The notes under the pieces were generated by a model. It was given only the letters and a program-made list of their open reading frames with translations, was not told where the DNA came from and did not search any database. Both the position numbers and the translations under genes were made by a program. From Crossiella sp. S99.2 (GTDB lineage Bacteria; Actinomycetota; Actinomycetes; Mycobacteriales; Pseudonocardiaceae), in contig NZ_JALMDK010000002.1 in assembly GCF_023094165.1 (NCBI RefSeq), positions 757,541 to 821,540 on the forward strand: 64,000 bases of DNA. The letters are read 5' to 3'. Shown in pieces: positions 23,801 through 32,640 of the stretch. The number at the start of each line of letters is the position of its first letter. The first letter of the stretch is position 1.

Positions 23801-25899
23801 CCGGACAACCCGCGATCGTAGTCACCTACTGCACCACCGGTAGCGCGCACGATCAGTACTACTTCCACCGCTCCGAGCGGATGGTGGCTGGCGCCGTCGC
23901 ACCGCCACGCCTCGACCTTGCCAACGCCGACCTCGTGCGCTCACACATCCACGCGATCTGGCTTGCGGAGACACACCAGCCGCTAGGAAGGTCCTTGGTG
24001 GAATTGCTGGACGTCGGCGGTGACGACCCCAGTCTGGAACTCGACCCAACAGTGCGGCACACCATGTCAAATCCCGCCGCAGCTGAACGGGCGCTGCGTC
24101 GGGCTCGCCAGGTGCTGGGCACCGTCGAGGAGATTGCCGACGCGCCGTGGTTCGACGAGGACTGGATCCGGCGCACAGTCGAAGAGGCCGTCGAGGAATT
24201 CGACCGCGCCTGTGACCGCTGGCGCGATGCTTTCCGAGCGGCGCGCGCAGAAATGGCGGCGGCAAACCGGGTACTCACCGACGCCGCTGCATCGGCTGAT
24301 GCCGTCAACAGTGCCAGGGCGCAGTATCTCGAAGCCGCCACCAAGCTGAACCTGTTGCGCAACGAGTCCGATGAGCTGGGCTACAGCGACTTCTACAGCT
24401 ACCGCTACTTCGCCACCGAAGGGTTCCTTCCCGGTTACTCATTCCCCCGGCTGCCCGTGTCGGCATTCATCCCCGCGCGAGCGGGAGGCCGCCGCCGGGA
24501 GGGGGACTACCTTTCACGACCGCGATTCTTGGCAATCAGCGAGTTCGGGCCGGGTGCCTTCGTCTATCACGAGGGCGCCCGCTACGAGGTGGTGAAGGTG
24601 TCGCTGCCGTCTCGCGGCGATGCTGACGGCCGGCTAGCACTGGAGCGAGCCAAGCGCTGCCAACACTGCGGCACGCTGTGGAACGACTCCGATGACCGGT
24701 GCACCATCTGCCATGCCGACCTCGGAGCATCCGTCCCGAACCTGCTGCGCATGACCACCGCGACCACCCGCCGCCGTGAGCGCATCTCCTCTGACGAGGA
24801 AGAACGCCGCCGCCAGGGCTTCGACTTGGTCACTGCGGTCGGGCTGCCGACTACCGGACCCGATGCTCGACGTGAAGCTCGGGTGGTGACCGCGGATGGG
24901 CGCGAGCTCGCGCGGCTGACCTACGCCGACACCGCCACCATCCGCAGGATGAACATCGGTCTGCGGCGGCGAGCCCCTGGCACGCCCGACGGCTACTTCA
25001 TCAACCCCACCACCGGACGGTGGGAGCCACGGCCCCGACAGAACCGCCAAGGACGCGCCGCCGCCGCAGCGGCGGGTGTGCCACCCGAGTTGGTCATTCC
25101 GTTCGTCGAAGACCGCCGTAACACCCTGGTCGTGCACTGGTCGGACCAGATCTCCCCGGAGCGGCTGGCCACCTTGCAGTGGGCGCTCAAACGTGGCATC
25201 CAAGCCGGGTTCGACCTCGAAGACAACGAACTCGCCGCCGAAGCCCTGCCCAATAACCGAGAACGACGCCGCATCCTGTTGTACGAGTCCGCCGAAGGCG
25301 GAGCCGGTGTACTGCGCAACCTCGTCGCCGGCGAACATTACGACCTCGGACTCGTCGCCCGTGAAGCGCTCGACATCTTGCATTTCGATCAGGACGGTCA
25401 CGACCGAGGCTCCGCTCAACCCGGCACCGAGCGCTGCGAACGGGCCTGTTACGACTGCCTGCTGTCCTACGGCAACCAACCCGACCACATCCTGCTTGAC
25501 CGCCACTCGATCGTGACGATGCTGCGAGACCTGGCCGATGCCACCACCGTCCCTGCGGCGCCCGCTCCAGGCACCGTCGCGCCCCTGACCCCTCCCAACG
25601 GCACGACGAGCGACCACCCGTTCATTCAATTGCTACTTGCCAGGGGTGCGCGGCTCCCGGACGCCACCGACGTATTCGTCGAAGACGCACAAGCCCGACC
25701 GCATTTCGTGTACGACCTGGATATCGGACGGTACGGCGTGTTCATCGACGACGACCAGAACGACCCCTTGACCGACGAGGATGCCGAGGAACGGCTGCTG
25801 GCCCGCCCAAGATGGCACGCTCTGCGGCTCCGCGCGGGCGAGGACTGGGCTGCGGCCATCGACAGGATGCCGACCGTTTTCGGAGGTGGACGTTCGTGA
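20818..25899 (+). CDS. Large DEAD/DEAH helicase with DUF1998-type C-terminus (DrmA/DrmB-like fusion)
   Basis: 1,693 aa. Helicase motif I is TTGTGSGKS near residue 117, motif II LVLDELHTYRGRQ near 227 (DELH), and the second RecA lobe carries VLSFTDNRQDASLQAG near 612 and ELGVDIATLN with NYAQRSGRAGRAG near 965-1000. A four-Cys knuckle follows (CQHCGTLWND with CTICHADLG, near 1280), and the C-terminal part has the DUF1998/MZB cysteines in RCERACYDCLLSYGNQPDH near 1540. DISARM normally splits helicase (DrmA) and DUF1998 (DrmB); Druantia DruE and MrfA-type helicases join them. ATG 20818 or GTG 20842 may start it. GTGA overlap couples it to the next gene. Probable DNA translocase of a defence system. 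Confidence 0.85.
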   Translation: MESGVRDTVDVFAVRDRLVGDYRRYVDGFLRVRDERVRSLVDRELEAGLLWPEPWLSLNPAFAEGGDVQQLVADGVLHPECVRIFQVGGRCLQLHQHQRDAVAAAQSGASYVLTTGTGSGKSLSYLVPIVDHVLREGSGRGVRAIVVYPMNALANSQELELAKFLGDTDRRVTFARYTGQESDEQRERILQHPPDVLLTNYVMLDLLLTRPDERRRLVDQAGELRFLVLDELHTYRGRQGADVAMLVRRVRDACGSPSVQYVGTSATLAGPGTLDQQRAAIAEVAERLFGTRVEPQHVIGETLRRATRSNPDPDDDALRAAVENVGGAEDLRDDPLAAWAESTFGVTTVDRRLVRQPPTKLSDAATDLARRTKLDSDTCTAALRQVLLAGAEQLDDFGRSLFAFRLHQFIGKGDTVYCSIEPEADRYLTTRYQLAVPGRPDAVLAPLAFCRECGQEYLSVIRTSDGFRPRLPDDAAGDARAGYLYVDTTTPWPTDMTEVMERLPNGWLVGRPGAEQVDPTKADHLPDRVLVQPDGREDVQGHGGVPAAFVSAPFRFCLRCRVSYESARQQDFAKLSSLGSEGRSSATTVLASSLVRALRGEELPDDARKVLSFTDNRQDASLQAGHFNDFVQVGLLRSALHRAVTDAGPDGLRHDTMASAVVQALGLPREEYALQPEVRGLARQEAERALREAVAYRLYQDLQRGWRITMPNLEQSALLRIDYVALDEACTDAEVWRGGLLADVSAEQRESLARVLLDEMRRSLAIRVAALTADGFEVVRNLSDQHLRDPWTIAEEERFLAGRVWPRSRRQDDTRGDAFISGLSAYGRYLRRQLRGDGPRISAADTELTIVGMLDALALYGLVTVVEEDRGERAYQLTAAALRWLAGDGVTRAPDPLRSAPGETGAVPNPYFVDFYRTLATGLTGLRSAEHTAQVPAPIREQREEAFRHAGLQALFCSPTMELGVDIATLNAVVLRNVPPTPANYAQRSGRAGRAGQPAIVVTYCTTGSAHDQYYFHRSERMVAGAVAPPRLDLANADLVRSHIHAIWLAETHQPLGRSLVELLDVGGDDPSLELDPTVRHTMSNPAAAERALRRARQVLGTVEEIADAPWFDEDWIRRTVEEAVEEFDRACDRWRDAFRAARAEMAAANRVLTDAAASADAVNSARAQYLEAATKLNLLRNESDELGYSDFYSYRYFATEGFLPGYSFPRLPVSAFIPARAGGRRREGDYLSRPRFLAISEFGPGAFVYHEGARYEVVKVSLPSRGDADGRLALERAKRCQHCGTLWNDSDDRCTICHADLGASVPNLLRMTTATTRRRERISSDEEERRRQGFDLVTAVGLPTTGPDARREARVVTADGRELARLTYADTATIRRMNIGLRRRAPGTPDGYFINPTTGRWEPRPRQNRQGRAAAAAAGVPPELVIPFVEDRRNTLVVHWSDQISPERLATLQWALKRGIQAGFDLEDNELAAEALPNNRERRRILLYESAEGGAGVLRNLVAGEHYDLGLVAREALDILHFDQDGHDRGSAQPGTERCERACYDCLLSYGNQPDHILLDRHSIVTMLRDLADATTVPAAPAPGTVAPLTPPNGTTSDHPFIQLLLARGARLPDATDVFVEDAQARPHFVYDLDIGRYGVFIDDDQNDPLTDEDAEERLLARPRWHALRLRAGEDWAAAIDRMPTVFGGGRS

Positions 25900-28712
25900 G
25901 TTGGGCAGCTGGTTCCCTGGTGCGAGCCCGTGGCCGCGACTGGGTAGTGCTGCCCGACAGCACCCATGATCTGCTGCTACTGCGACCTTTGGGCGGCGGT
26001 GCGGACGACATCGCCGGGGTTTTGCCCGACCTCGAGCCAGTCGAATCCGCGACCTTCGCACCGCCGGACCCAGACGACCTCGGTGACGCGGTCAGCGCAC
26101 GACTACTCCGCAGCGCGCTACGGCTGGGGTTCCGTTCCAGCGGTGGCCCGTTCCGCAGTCTCGCACAGATCGCCGTGAGCCCCCGCTCTTACCAACTGGT
26201 GCCGCTGCTGATGGCGCTGCGCATGGGCACGGTACGGCTTTTGATCGCCGACGCCGTCGGTGTCGGCAAGACCATCGAAGCCGGACTCGTTGTGGCTGAA
26301 TTGCTCGCCCAGGGCAGCGTTGACCGATTCACCGTCATGTGCAGCCCCGCGCTGGCCCCACAGTGGCAACGGGAACTGGCCGACAAGTTCGGGCTCGATG
26401 CCGAACTGGTACTGCCCTCCACCGCCGGACGCCTGGAACGCGACCTTCCACCTGGAGAGTCGCTGTTCGAGCGTTACCCGTACACGGTGGTGTCCACCGA
26501 CTTCATCAAGTCGACCAGACGCGCCGACGAGTTCATCCGGGCTTGTCCTGGGCTAGTGATCGTCGACGAAGCCCACACGTGCGTCGGTGCCGCCGACGGG
26601 CGCACCGCTCGCGCCAGTCAGCAGCGTTACACATTGTTGTCTCGTCTGGCCGCCGACCCTGACCGGCATCTATTGCTGCTTACCGCAACCCCGCACAGCG
26701 GCAAGTCAGAAGCGTTCCGCGCGCTCCTCGGGTTGCTGGACAGGTCTCTCGCGGAGTTGCCCGAAGACCTGTCCGGCGATGCGCGCCGCCGAGACCGTGA
26801 ACGCATCGCCCGCCATGTCGTACAACGCCAACGCGGCGACATCAAGACCTACCTCGACGAAGACACCCCGTTCCCCACCCGCATCGCTTTGGAGGACACC
26901 TACCGGCTGACGCCGGACTACCGAAAGCTGTTCGACCAGGTCTTGCGCTACGCACGCGAGACGGTGCGCGACTCGGCCGGAGGCCCGGTGCACCAACGGG
27001 TCCGCTGGTGGTCGATCCTCGCGCTGCTCAGGGCCATGGCCTCATCACCGGCCGCTGCCGCCGCGACCCTGCGCAATCGCAGCGGCGAAGACGACGTGAC
27101 GAGCGTTGAGGAAGCCGATATCCGAGGCCAGGCAGGCGTCCTGGACCTCCCGGACGAAGACGAAGCCATCGACGGCCGAGATACCACAGCCGGGGCGCTT
27201 CCCGCGGAAGACACCCCACGGGCGCGCCTTCTGCGCCTGGCCAAGGATGCCGATCGCCTGCGTGGCGCTCGGGACGCGAAACTCAAGAAGGGCATCGGGC
27301 TCGTCCGCGACCGAGTCGAGGCTGGCGACGCCATCGTGGTGTTCTGCCGCTACATCGCCACCGCCGAGTACGTCGGAACAGCGCTACGCCAAGCCCTACC
27401 GGACGTCGAAGTCGCCTGGGTCACCGGCGCGCAACCACCGGAAGAACGCGAACGCCGCGTCGCCGAACTCGGCAAAGCCGAACGCCGCGTCCTCGTGGCC
27501 ACCGATTGTCTGTCCGAAGGCGTCAACCTCCAAGACCACTTCACAGCAGTCTTGCACTACGACCTGTCCTGGAACCCCACTCGCCAGGAACAGCGTGAAG
27601 GCCGCGTCGACCGATTCGGACAACGTGCCACCAACGTCTACGCAATCACCTACTACGGCGAAGACAACGGCATCGACGGCCTCGTCCTTGACGTGCTGCT
27701 CCGCCGCCACCGCGCCATCCAAGCCGACACCGGGGTCGCCGTTCCCATCCCGCAAGACAGCGATGCCGTCCTCACAGCTGTGCTGGAAGGCGTGCTGCGT
27801 GCCGAGACCGGCGGCCAACTCCAACTCGAAGGGGTCGAGGAGACCGCGCGCACCAGTCTGCACCAGCGGTGGGATGACGCAGCTCAACGCGAGAAACGCT
27901 CCCGTAGCCTGTTCGCCCAAGAACAGATCAAACCTGATGAAGTCTCCCGAGAAGTCGACGCTCTCCGCGCCGCGCTCGGCGGCCCGGCCGAGACCGAAAC
28001 CTTCGTTGTCGACGCCCTCAGCTCGCTGAGAGCCACCCTGACCACCACACCTGATGGGCACATCGCTGCGCTGGACGGGCTGCCCATCGCCCTGCGGGAG
28101 GAACTCGGAGGCCCCAGCGATCTTCCGCTCGTGCGAACCCCACCCGCACCGGACGGCGGGGCCGTACTAGCCCGTACTGACCCCACCGTCGAAACCCTCG
28201 CACGCTACGTCCTCGACACCGCACTCGACCCCGAAGCGGGCACCGACCGTCCCGCCCGGCGATGTGGCGTGCTCCTCACCGACGCCGTCGACACGCGCAC
28301 CGTGCTGCTCCTGCTGCGCTACCGCCTGCACCTGACCCTGCCCACCGCAACCGAACGACGCTCAATGGTCGTGGAAGAAGCACGCCTGCTGGCCTATCGC
28401 GGCACTGCTGCCGCCCCCGAATGGCTGCCCGACCAGGAGGTCACCGCGCTCCTGGATGCGCGGCCCGCAGGCAACGTCCCCCGCGACCTCGCCGCCGAAG
28501 ACATTCGTCGCGTTCAAGCACGCCTGGACCGACTTACCCCGCACCTGAACGACGAGGGAGACCGACTGGCCGCAGAACTCCTCGCCAGCCACCGCCGAGT
28601 GCGAGAAGCCGCTGGCAGCACCGGCGCACTCATCCGCCGCGGACTCACCGTGACGGCCCAACGCCCCGCCGACATTCTTGGCGTGTACCTCTACCTGCCC
28701 GCGGGGATCTGA
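25896..28712 (+). CDS. SNF2-family helicase (DrmD-like)
   Basis: 938 aa. GTG 25896 overlaps the upstream stop and has GGAGG at 25882-25886. The first RecA lobe has LIADAVGVGKTIEAGLV (Walker A, near residue 115-131) and VIVDEAHTCV (DEAH, near 223), then LLLTATPHSGKSEAF. The second lobe has VLVATDCLSEGVNLQDH and LSWNPTRQEQREGRVDRFGQ, the Swi2/Snf2-type motifs V and VI. A charged insert around residues 400-440 separates the lobes, and about 350 C-terminal residues are outside the motor. DISARM class 1 DrmD is also SNF2-like; that assignment is by domain type and neighbourhood. It abuts the methyltransferase gene by TGATG. Confidence 0.85.
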   Translation: MSWAAGSLVRARGRDWVVLPDSTHDLLLLRPLGGGADDIAGVLPDLEPVESATFAPPDPDDLGDAVSARLLRSALRLGFRSSGGPFRSLAQIAVSPRSYQLVPLLMALRMGTVRLLIADAVGVGKTIEAGLVVAELLAQGSVDRFTVMCSPALAPQWQRELADKFGLDAELVLPSTAGRLERDLPPGESLFERYPYTVVSTDFIKSTRRADEFIRACPGLVIVDEAHTCVGAADGRTARASQQRYTLLSRLAADPDRHLLLLTATPHSGKSEAFRALLGLLDRSLAELPEDLSGDARRRDRERIARHVVQRQRGDIKTYLDEDTPFPTRIALEDTYRLTPDYRKLFDQVLRYARETVRDSAGGPVHQRVRWWSILALLRAMASSPAAAAATLRNRSGEDDVTSVEEADIRGQAGVLDLPDEDEAIDGRDTTAGALPAEDTPRARLLRLAKDADRLRGARDAKLKKGIGLVRDRVEAGDAIVVFCRYIATAEYVGTALRQALPDVEVAWVTGAQPPEERERRVAELGKAERRVLVATDCLSEGVNLQDHFTAVLHYDLSWNPTRQEQREGRVDRFGQRATNVYAITYYGEDNGIDGLVLDVLLRRHRAIQADTGVAVPIPQDSDAVLTAVLEGVLRAETGGQLQLEGVEETARTSLHQRWDDAAQREKRSRSLFAQEQIKPDEVSREVDALRAALGGPAETETFVVDALSSLRATLTTTPDGHIAALDGLPIALREELGGPSDLPLVRTPPAPDGGAVLARTDPTVETLARYVLDTALDPEAGTDRPARRCGVLLTDAVDTRTVLLLLRYRLHLTLPTATERRSMVVEEARLLAYRGTAAAPEWLPDQEVTALLDARPAGNVPRDLAAEDIRRVQARLDRLTPHLNDEGDRLAAELLASHRRVREAAGSTGALIRRGLTVTAQRPADILGVYLYLPAGI

Positions 28713-31700
28713 TGCGCACTCACACCGTCAGCACCATCCGCACCGTCGGCGGTCTACTTCCGCCCGAAACCCTCGAAGCCATCACCACCGGCGAACTCGA
28801 CGGACTCAAACCCAGCACCTACGGCCTCGCCGAGTCCGAAACGGTGCGCGAAGCGGCCAACCGCTCATGGGAACGACTCCGGGGAGCCTGGCTGGCCTTC
28901 CGACGCACCGTTCCACCCGGCGAAGATCCCGGCCATCAGGTCGAAACCACCCGCTCCCAATGGCTCCGCGTCCTCTTCGACGAACTCGGCTATGGACGCC
29001 TTCCCGCCGTCCCCGCAGGCGGCCTCGCCGTCGCCGACACCACCTACCCGCTAAGCCACTTGTGGCAACGGACTCCGCTACATCTGCTCGGAGTTGGCGT
29101 CAACCTCGACCACCGCACACCCGGAGTGCCCGGCGCCGCCCGCCAAGCACCGCACTCCATGATGCAAGAACTCCTCAACCGCTCCCAGGACCACCTGTGG
29201 GGCATCCTCACGAACGGGCTCGAGCTACGCCTGCTGCGCGACTCGGCAGCACTGGTCCGCCAGGCATACGTCCAATTCGACCTCGCCGGCATGCTCGACG
29301 GCGAAGTCTTCGCCGACTTCACCTTGATGTGGCAGCTCTGCCACGCCAGCCGCGTCGAACCGCAACCAGACCCGTCAGCCGCCCCCAACACCTGCTGGCT
29401 AGAACGGTGGCGCGAAGATTCCACCACCCGCGGAACCCGTGCCCTCAAACGCCTTTCCGCCGGAGTCAGGCAGGCACTCAACATCCTCGGTGCTGGATTC
29501 CTCACCGCAACACCCGCGCTCCGGGACCAACTGCGCCAAGGCACGCTCACCCCACGTGACTACCACCGGCTGGTGCTGCGTGTGGTCTACCAACTGCTCG
29601 TCCTGTTCGTCGCCGAAGACCGCAACCTCCTCCACCACGACAAAGCCACACCCGAACAACGACGACGGTATGCCCAGCACTTCTCCACCGACCGACTACG
29701 CCGCAAAGCCCAACGCCGCCACACGACCGAACGCCACACCGACCAATGGACCGCACTTCGCCTGATCACCCGCGGCCTCGGCAACGAAGAAGGTCTGCCG
29801 GCGCTCGGCCTTCCTGGACTCGGCGGCATCTACGACAAGGGTGCGCTCGGACCTCTGGAAGACGCAGCCCTGACCAACCGCGACCTCCTGGCCGCCGTCC
29901 GTGCCCTGTCCCTCACCCGCGACGAGACCGGCATGGCCCGAGCAGTGGATTACCGCAACCTCGGCGCCGAAGAACTCGGCAGCGTCTACGAATCACTCCT
30001 CGAACTCGTCCCAGACTACGACGCCGCGACCGGCTGCTACACACTCGACGTAGCACCAGGAAACGACCGCAAGAAGACCGGTTCTTACTACACCCCCTCG
30101 GACCTTGTCGATGTCCTGCTCGACGAGACGCTGAAACCGGTGCTCGACGAAGCAGCAAGAAGCCCTGACCCCGAAGCCGCGCTACTGGCCATCACTGTCT
30201 GCGATCCCGCCTGCGGCTCAGGGCATTTCCTCGTCGCCGCCGGCCGACGCATCGCGCGGCGTCTCGCTGCGCACCGAACTGGCGAGGCCGAACCTGCTGA
30301 ACCCGCGCTTCGCGACGCCATGCGCGACGTCATCAGCCACTGCCTCTACGGCGTCGACCTCAACCCGCTCGCCGCCGAGCTAGCAAAAGTGGCGCTCTGG
30401 CTCGAAGCCCTCGAACCAGGTCGTCCCCTGTCCTTCCTCGACGCCCACATCAAGGTCGGCAACGCACTACTCGGGACAACGCCGGAACTCATCGACAACG
30501 GCCTTCCAGAAGCAGCCTTCACGCCCCTTCTCGGCGATGACTCGGCCACATTGTCGAAGCGCAAGCGCCGCAACCGCGATGAGACCATCCACTCCGAACA
30601 GGTGGAGCTCGTATTCGGTGCACCATCGCAAGACTTCGGCAGGGCGTTCCAGGAGCTGGCTGACGCCCCTGAAAACACATTGATCGACGTGCACGCCAAG
30701 GCTGCTGCATGGCAGGCCGCGGAAGAAGAACCAGCACTGGCTCAAGCCCGACTAGCGGCCGATGCCTGGTGCGCCGCCTTCCTTTGGCACCACCAGCCAG
30801 AGGCCGTTCCCGGTCCCACTGCGGGTGACATCCGCCGCATCACCAACCAGGGGTCATCCGGGATCACGTCCGACCAACTCGACCAGGTGCGCCGACTCCG
30901 CGACAAGTACCATTTCTTCCACTGGCATCTTGAGTTCCCCGACGTGCTACCCGAAGGGTTCTCGTGCATCCTCGGCAACCCGCCATGGGGAAAACTGAAG
31001 CTCAAGGAGCAACAGTACTTCGCGGTCAGCGCCCCTGAGATTGCCGAAGCCGCCAACGCAGCTGCCCGCAAGAAAATGATCAGCAAGCTCGAGGCAGCGC
31101 GGCCCGCTCTATGGAGCCTTTACCAAGCGGCCGTTCGAGACGCAGATGCAGCGAGCCTATTCGCCAGAGGCTCTGACCGCTATCCGCTCACAGGACACGG
31201 CGACATCGACACCTATGCCCTGTTCGCTGAAACCTCGCTAGCTCTCACCTCCAAACGAGGACGCCTTGGCGTCGTGCTTCCGACCGGCATAGCCACTGGC
31301 GAAACTACAGCGCCGTTCTTCCGTCGGCTCATAGACAGCAGCACCCTGGCCGCCTTCCTTGACTTCGAGAACGAAGCAAAGATCTTTCCCGGCGTCACCA
31401 ACAGGTTTCGCTTCGCGGTCCTCGTCGCCACGGGCGGTCAAGCTATCCCAACCGCCTCCTTTGCATTCTCCACCCGTCACGTTCATCAGATTGGTGACCG
31501 ACGGTTCTCGCTCCAACCGTCTGAGATCCTCCAAGTGAACCCCAACAGCGGAACCAGTCCGATCTTCCGGAGCCGACGCGACGCAGAAATCACCATCGGC
31601 ATCCACGGTCGCCTTCCCGTGCTGTGGCACGACAAACTCGCCGACGGAAACCCGTGGAACGTCTCATTTCAGCGGATGCTGGACATGGCGAACGACTCGG

Positions 31701-32638
31701 GTAGTTTCCGTGATGAACCATCTCTACGCAGCGAAGGCTGGCAACCCAACAACGGCGCGTTCATGCGAGGCAATGCGACAATGCTTCCGCTGTACGAAGC
31801 CAAGATGACACACCACTTCGACCATCGCTACGCCACCTATGCTGAGGCCACACAGGCTCAACTCAACAAGGGCACGCTGCCAAGGCTCACGCCCGAGCAA
31901 CACGATGACCCAGGCTCTGTTGCTTGGCCGCGATACTGGATCCCTGCGGCTGACGTTGACGCCGCGCTGGCCGGAAGGTCACCCAACCATTGGTTGCTCG
32001 GTTGGCGAGATATCGCGAAAGATACTGATGAGCGGACACTAATCGCAACAGTTATCCCGCGCACCGCCGTAGGCCACAAGTTCCCGCTTGCCCTGCCCGG
32101 AGAGAAGCCAGTTGCTGGACTTCAAGCCAACCTGTCCGCGCTCGTTCTCGACTACTGTGCCCGCCAAAAACTCTCCGGAGCCTCAGTTATCTACTCGCTG
32201 GTCAAGCAACTCCCCGTCGTTCCACCGTCCGTCTACAATGCCGCTGCTCCGTGGCAGCGCGGCAATGCGGCGACGTTGGCGGACTGGGTGGTTCCGCGCG
32301 TCCTGGAATTGTCGTACACGGCATGGGACCTCCAACCATACGGACAGGACCTCGGTGACGACGGACCTCCGTTCCGATGGAACGAGGAGCGACGCGCACA
32401 GTTGCGCGCCGAGTTGGACGCCGCATACCTGCACCTGTACGGACTTGATCGAAGCGACGCCGAGCACGTCATCGACTCGTTCTTCGTCGTGCGCAAGAAC
32501 GAGGAACGGCAGCACGGCGAGTTCCGTACCAAAAGGCTGGTACTCGCCGCCTACGACGCGATGGTCGAAGGCGAGTTCGTCAGCCCGCTCGATCCCGCGC
32601 CCGGACAGGGACAGCGCCACCCGGACCGGAGGTCGTAG
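28712..32638 (+). CDS. N6-adenine DNA methyltransferase, Eco57I/PglX/DrmMI-like
   Basis: 1,308 aa. SAM motif I is VCDPACGSGHFLVAAGRRIA near residue 497 and catalytic motif IV ILGNPPWGKLKL near 755, the NPPW form of gamma-class N6-adenine methyltransferases. About 450 residues precede motif I, with KTGSYYTPSDLVDVLLDE just before it, as in type IIG and BREX PglX enzymes. The C-terminal 500 residues should recognise the target sequence. No PD-(D/E)xK nuclease signature was seen at the N-terminus. Its likely role is to mark host DNA so the helicases and McrBC spare it. The ATG shares one base with the upstream TGA. Confidence 0.85.
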   Translation: MRTHTVSTIRTVGGLLPPETLEAITTGELDGLKPSTYGLAESETVREAANRSWERLRGAWLAFRRTVPPGEDPGHQVETTRSQWLRVLFDELGYGRLPAVPAGGLAVADTTYPLSHLWQRTPLHLLGVGVNLDHRTPGVPGAARQAPHSMMQELLNRSQDHLWGILTNGLELRLLRDSAALVRQAYVQFDLAGMLDGEVFADFTLMWQLCHASRVEPQPDPSAAPNTCWLERWREDSTTRGTRALKRLSAGVRQALNILGAGFLTATPALRDQLRQGTLTPRDYHRLVLRVVYQLLVLFVAEDRNLLHHDKATPEQRRRYAQHFSTDRLRRKAQRRHTTERHTDQWTALRLITRGLGNEEGLPALGLPGLGGIYDKGALGPLEDAALTNRDLLAAVRALSLTRDETGMARAVDYRNLGAEELGSVYESLLELVPDYDAATGCYTLDVAPGNDRKKTGSYYTPSDLVDVLLDETLKPVLDEAARSPDPEAALLAITVCDPACGSGHFLVAAGRRIARRLAAHRTGEAEPAEPALRDAMRDVISHCLYGVDLNPLAAELAKVALWLEALEPGRPLSFLDAHIKVGNALLGTTPELIDNGLPEAAFTPLLGDDSATLSKRKRRNRDETIHSEQVELVFGAPSQDFGRAFQELADAPENTLIDVHAKAAAWQAAEEEPALAQARLAADAWCAAFLWHHQPEAVPGPTAGDIRRITNQGSSGITSDQLDQVRRLRDKYHFFHWHLEFPDVLPEGFSCILGNPPWGKLKLKEQQYFAVSAPEIAEAANAAARKKMISKLEAARPALWSLYQAAVRDADAASLFARGSDRYPLTGHGDIDTYALFAETSLALTSKRGRLGVVLPTGIATGETTAPFFRRLIDSSTLAAFLDFENEAKIFPGVTNRFRFAVLVATGGQAIPTASFAFSTRHVHQIGDRRFSLQPSEILQVNPNSGTSPIFRSRRDAEITIGIHGRLPVLWHDKLADGNPWNVSFQRMLDMANDSGSFRDEPSLRSEGWQPNNGAFMRGNATMLPLYEAKMTHHFDHRYATYAEATQAQLNKGTLPRLTPEQHDDPGSVAWPRYWIPAADVDAALAGRSPNHWLLGWRDIAKDTDERTLIATVIPRTAVGHKFPLALPGEKPVAGLQANLSALVLDYCARQKLSGASVIYSLVKQLPVVPPSVYNAAAPWQRGNAATLADWVVPRVLELSYTAWDLQPYGQDLGDDGPPFRWNEERRAQLRAELDAAYLHLYGLDRSDAEHVIDSFFVVRKNEERQHGEFRTKRLVLAAYDAMVEGEFVSPLDPAPGQGQRHPDRRS

Positions 32639-32640
32639 CC

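Noticed and set aside
11018..28712. QueD/QueE plus DUF1998 and SNF2 helicases as a Dpd 7-deazaguanine DNA-modification system
   Set aside because: DpdE and DpdF are helicases of these types, but no DpdA, DpdB, DpdC or QueC is present, 8 kb of unrelated genes lie between, and the helicases are coupled to an adenine methyltransferase and McrBC instead.
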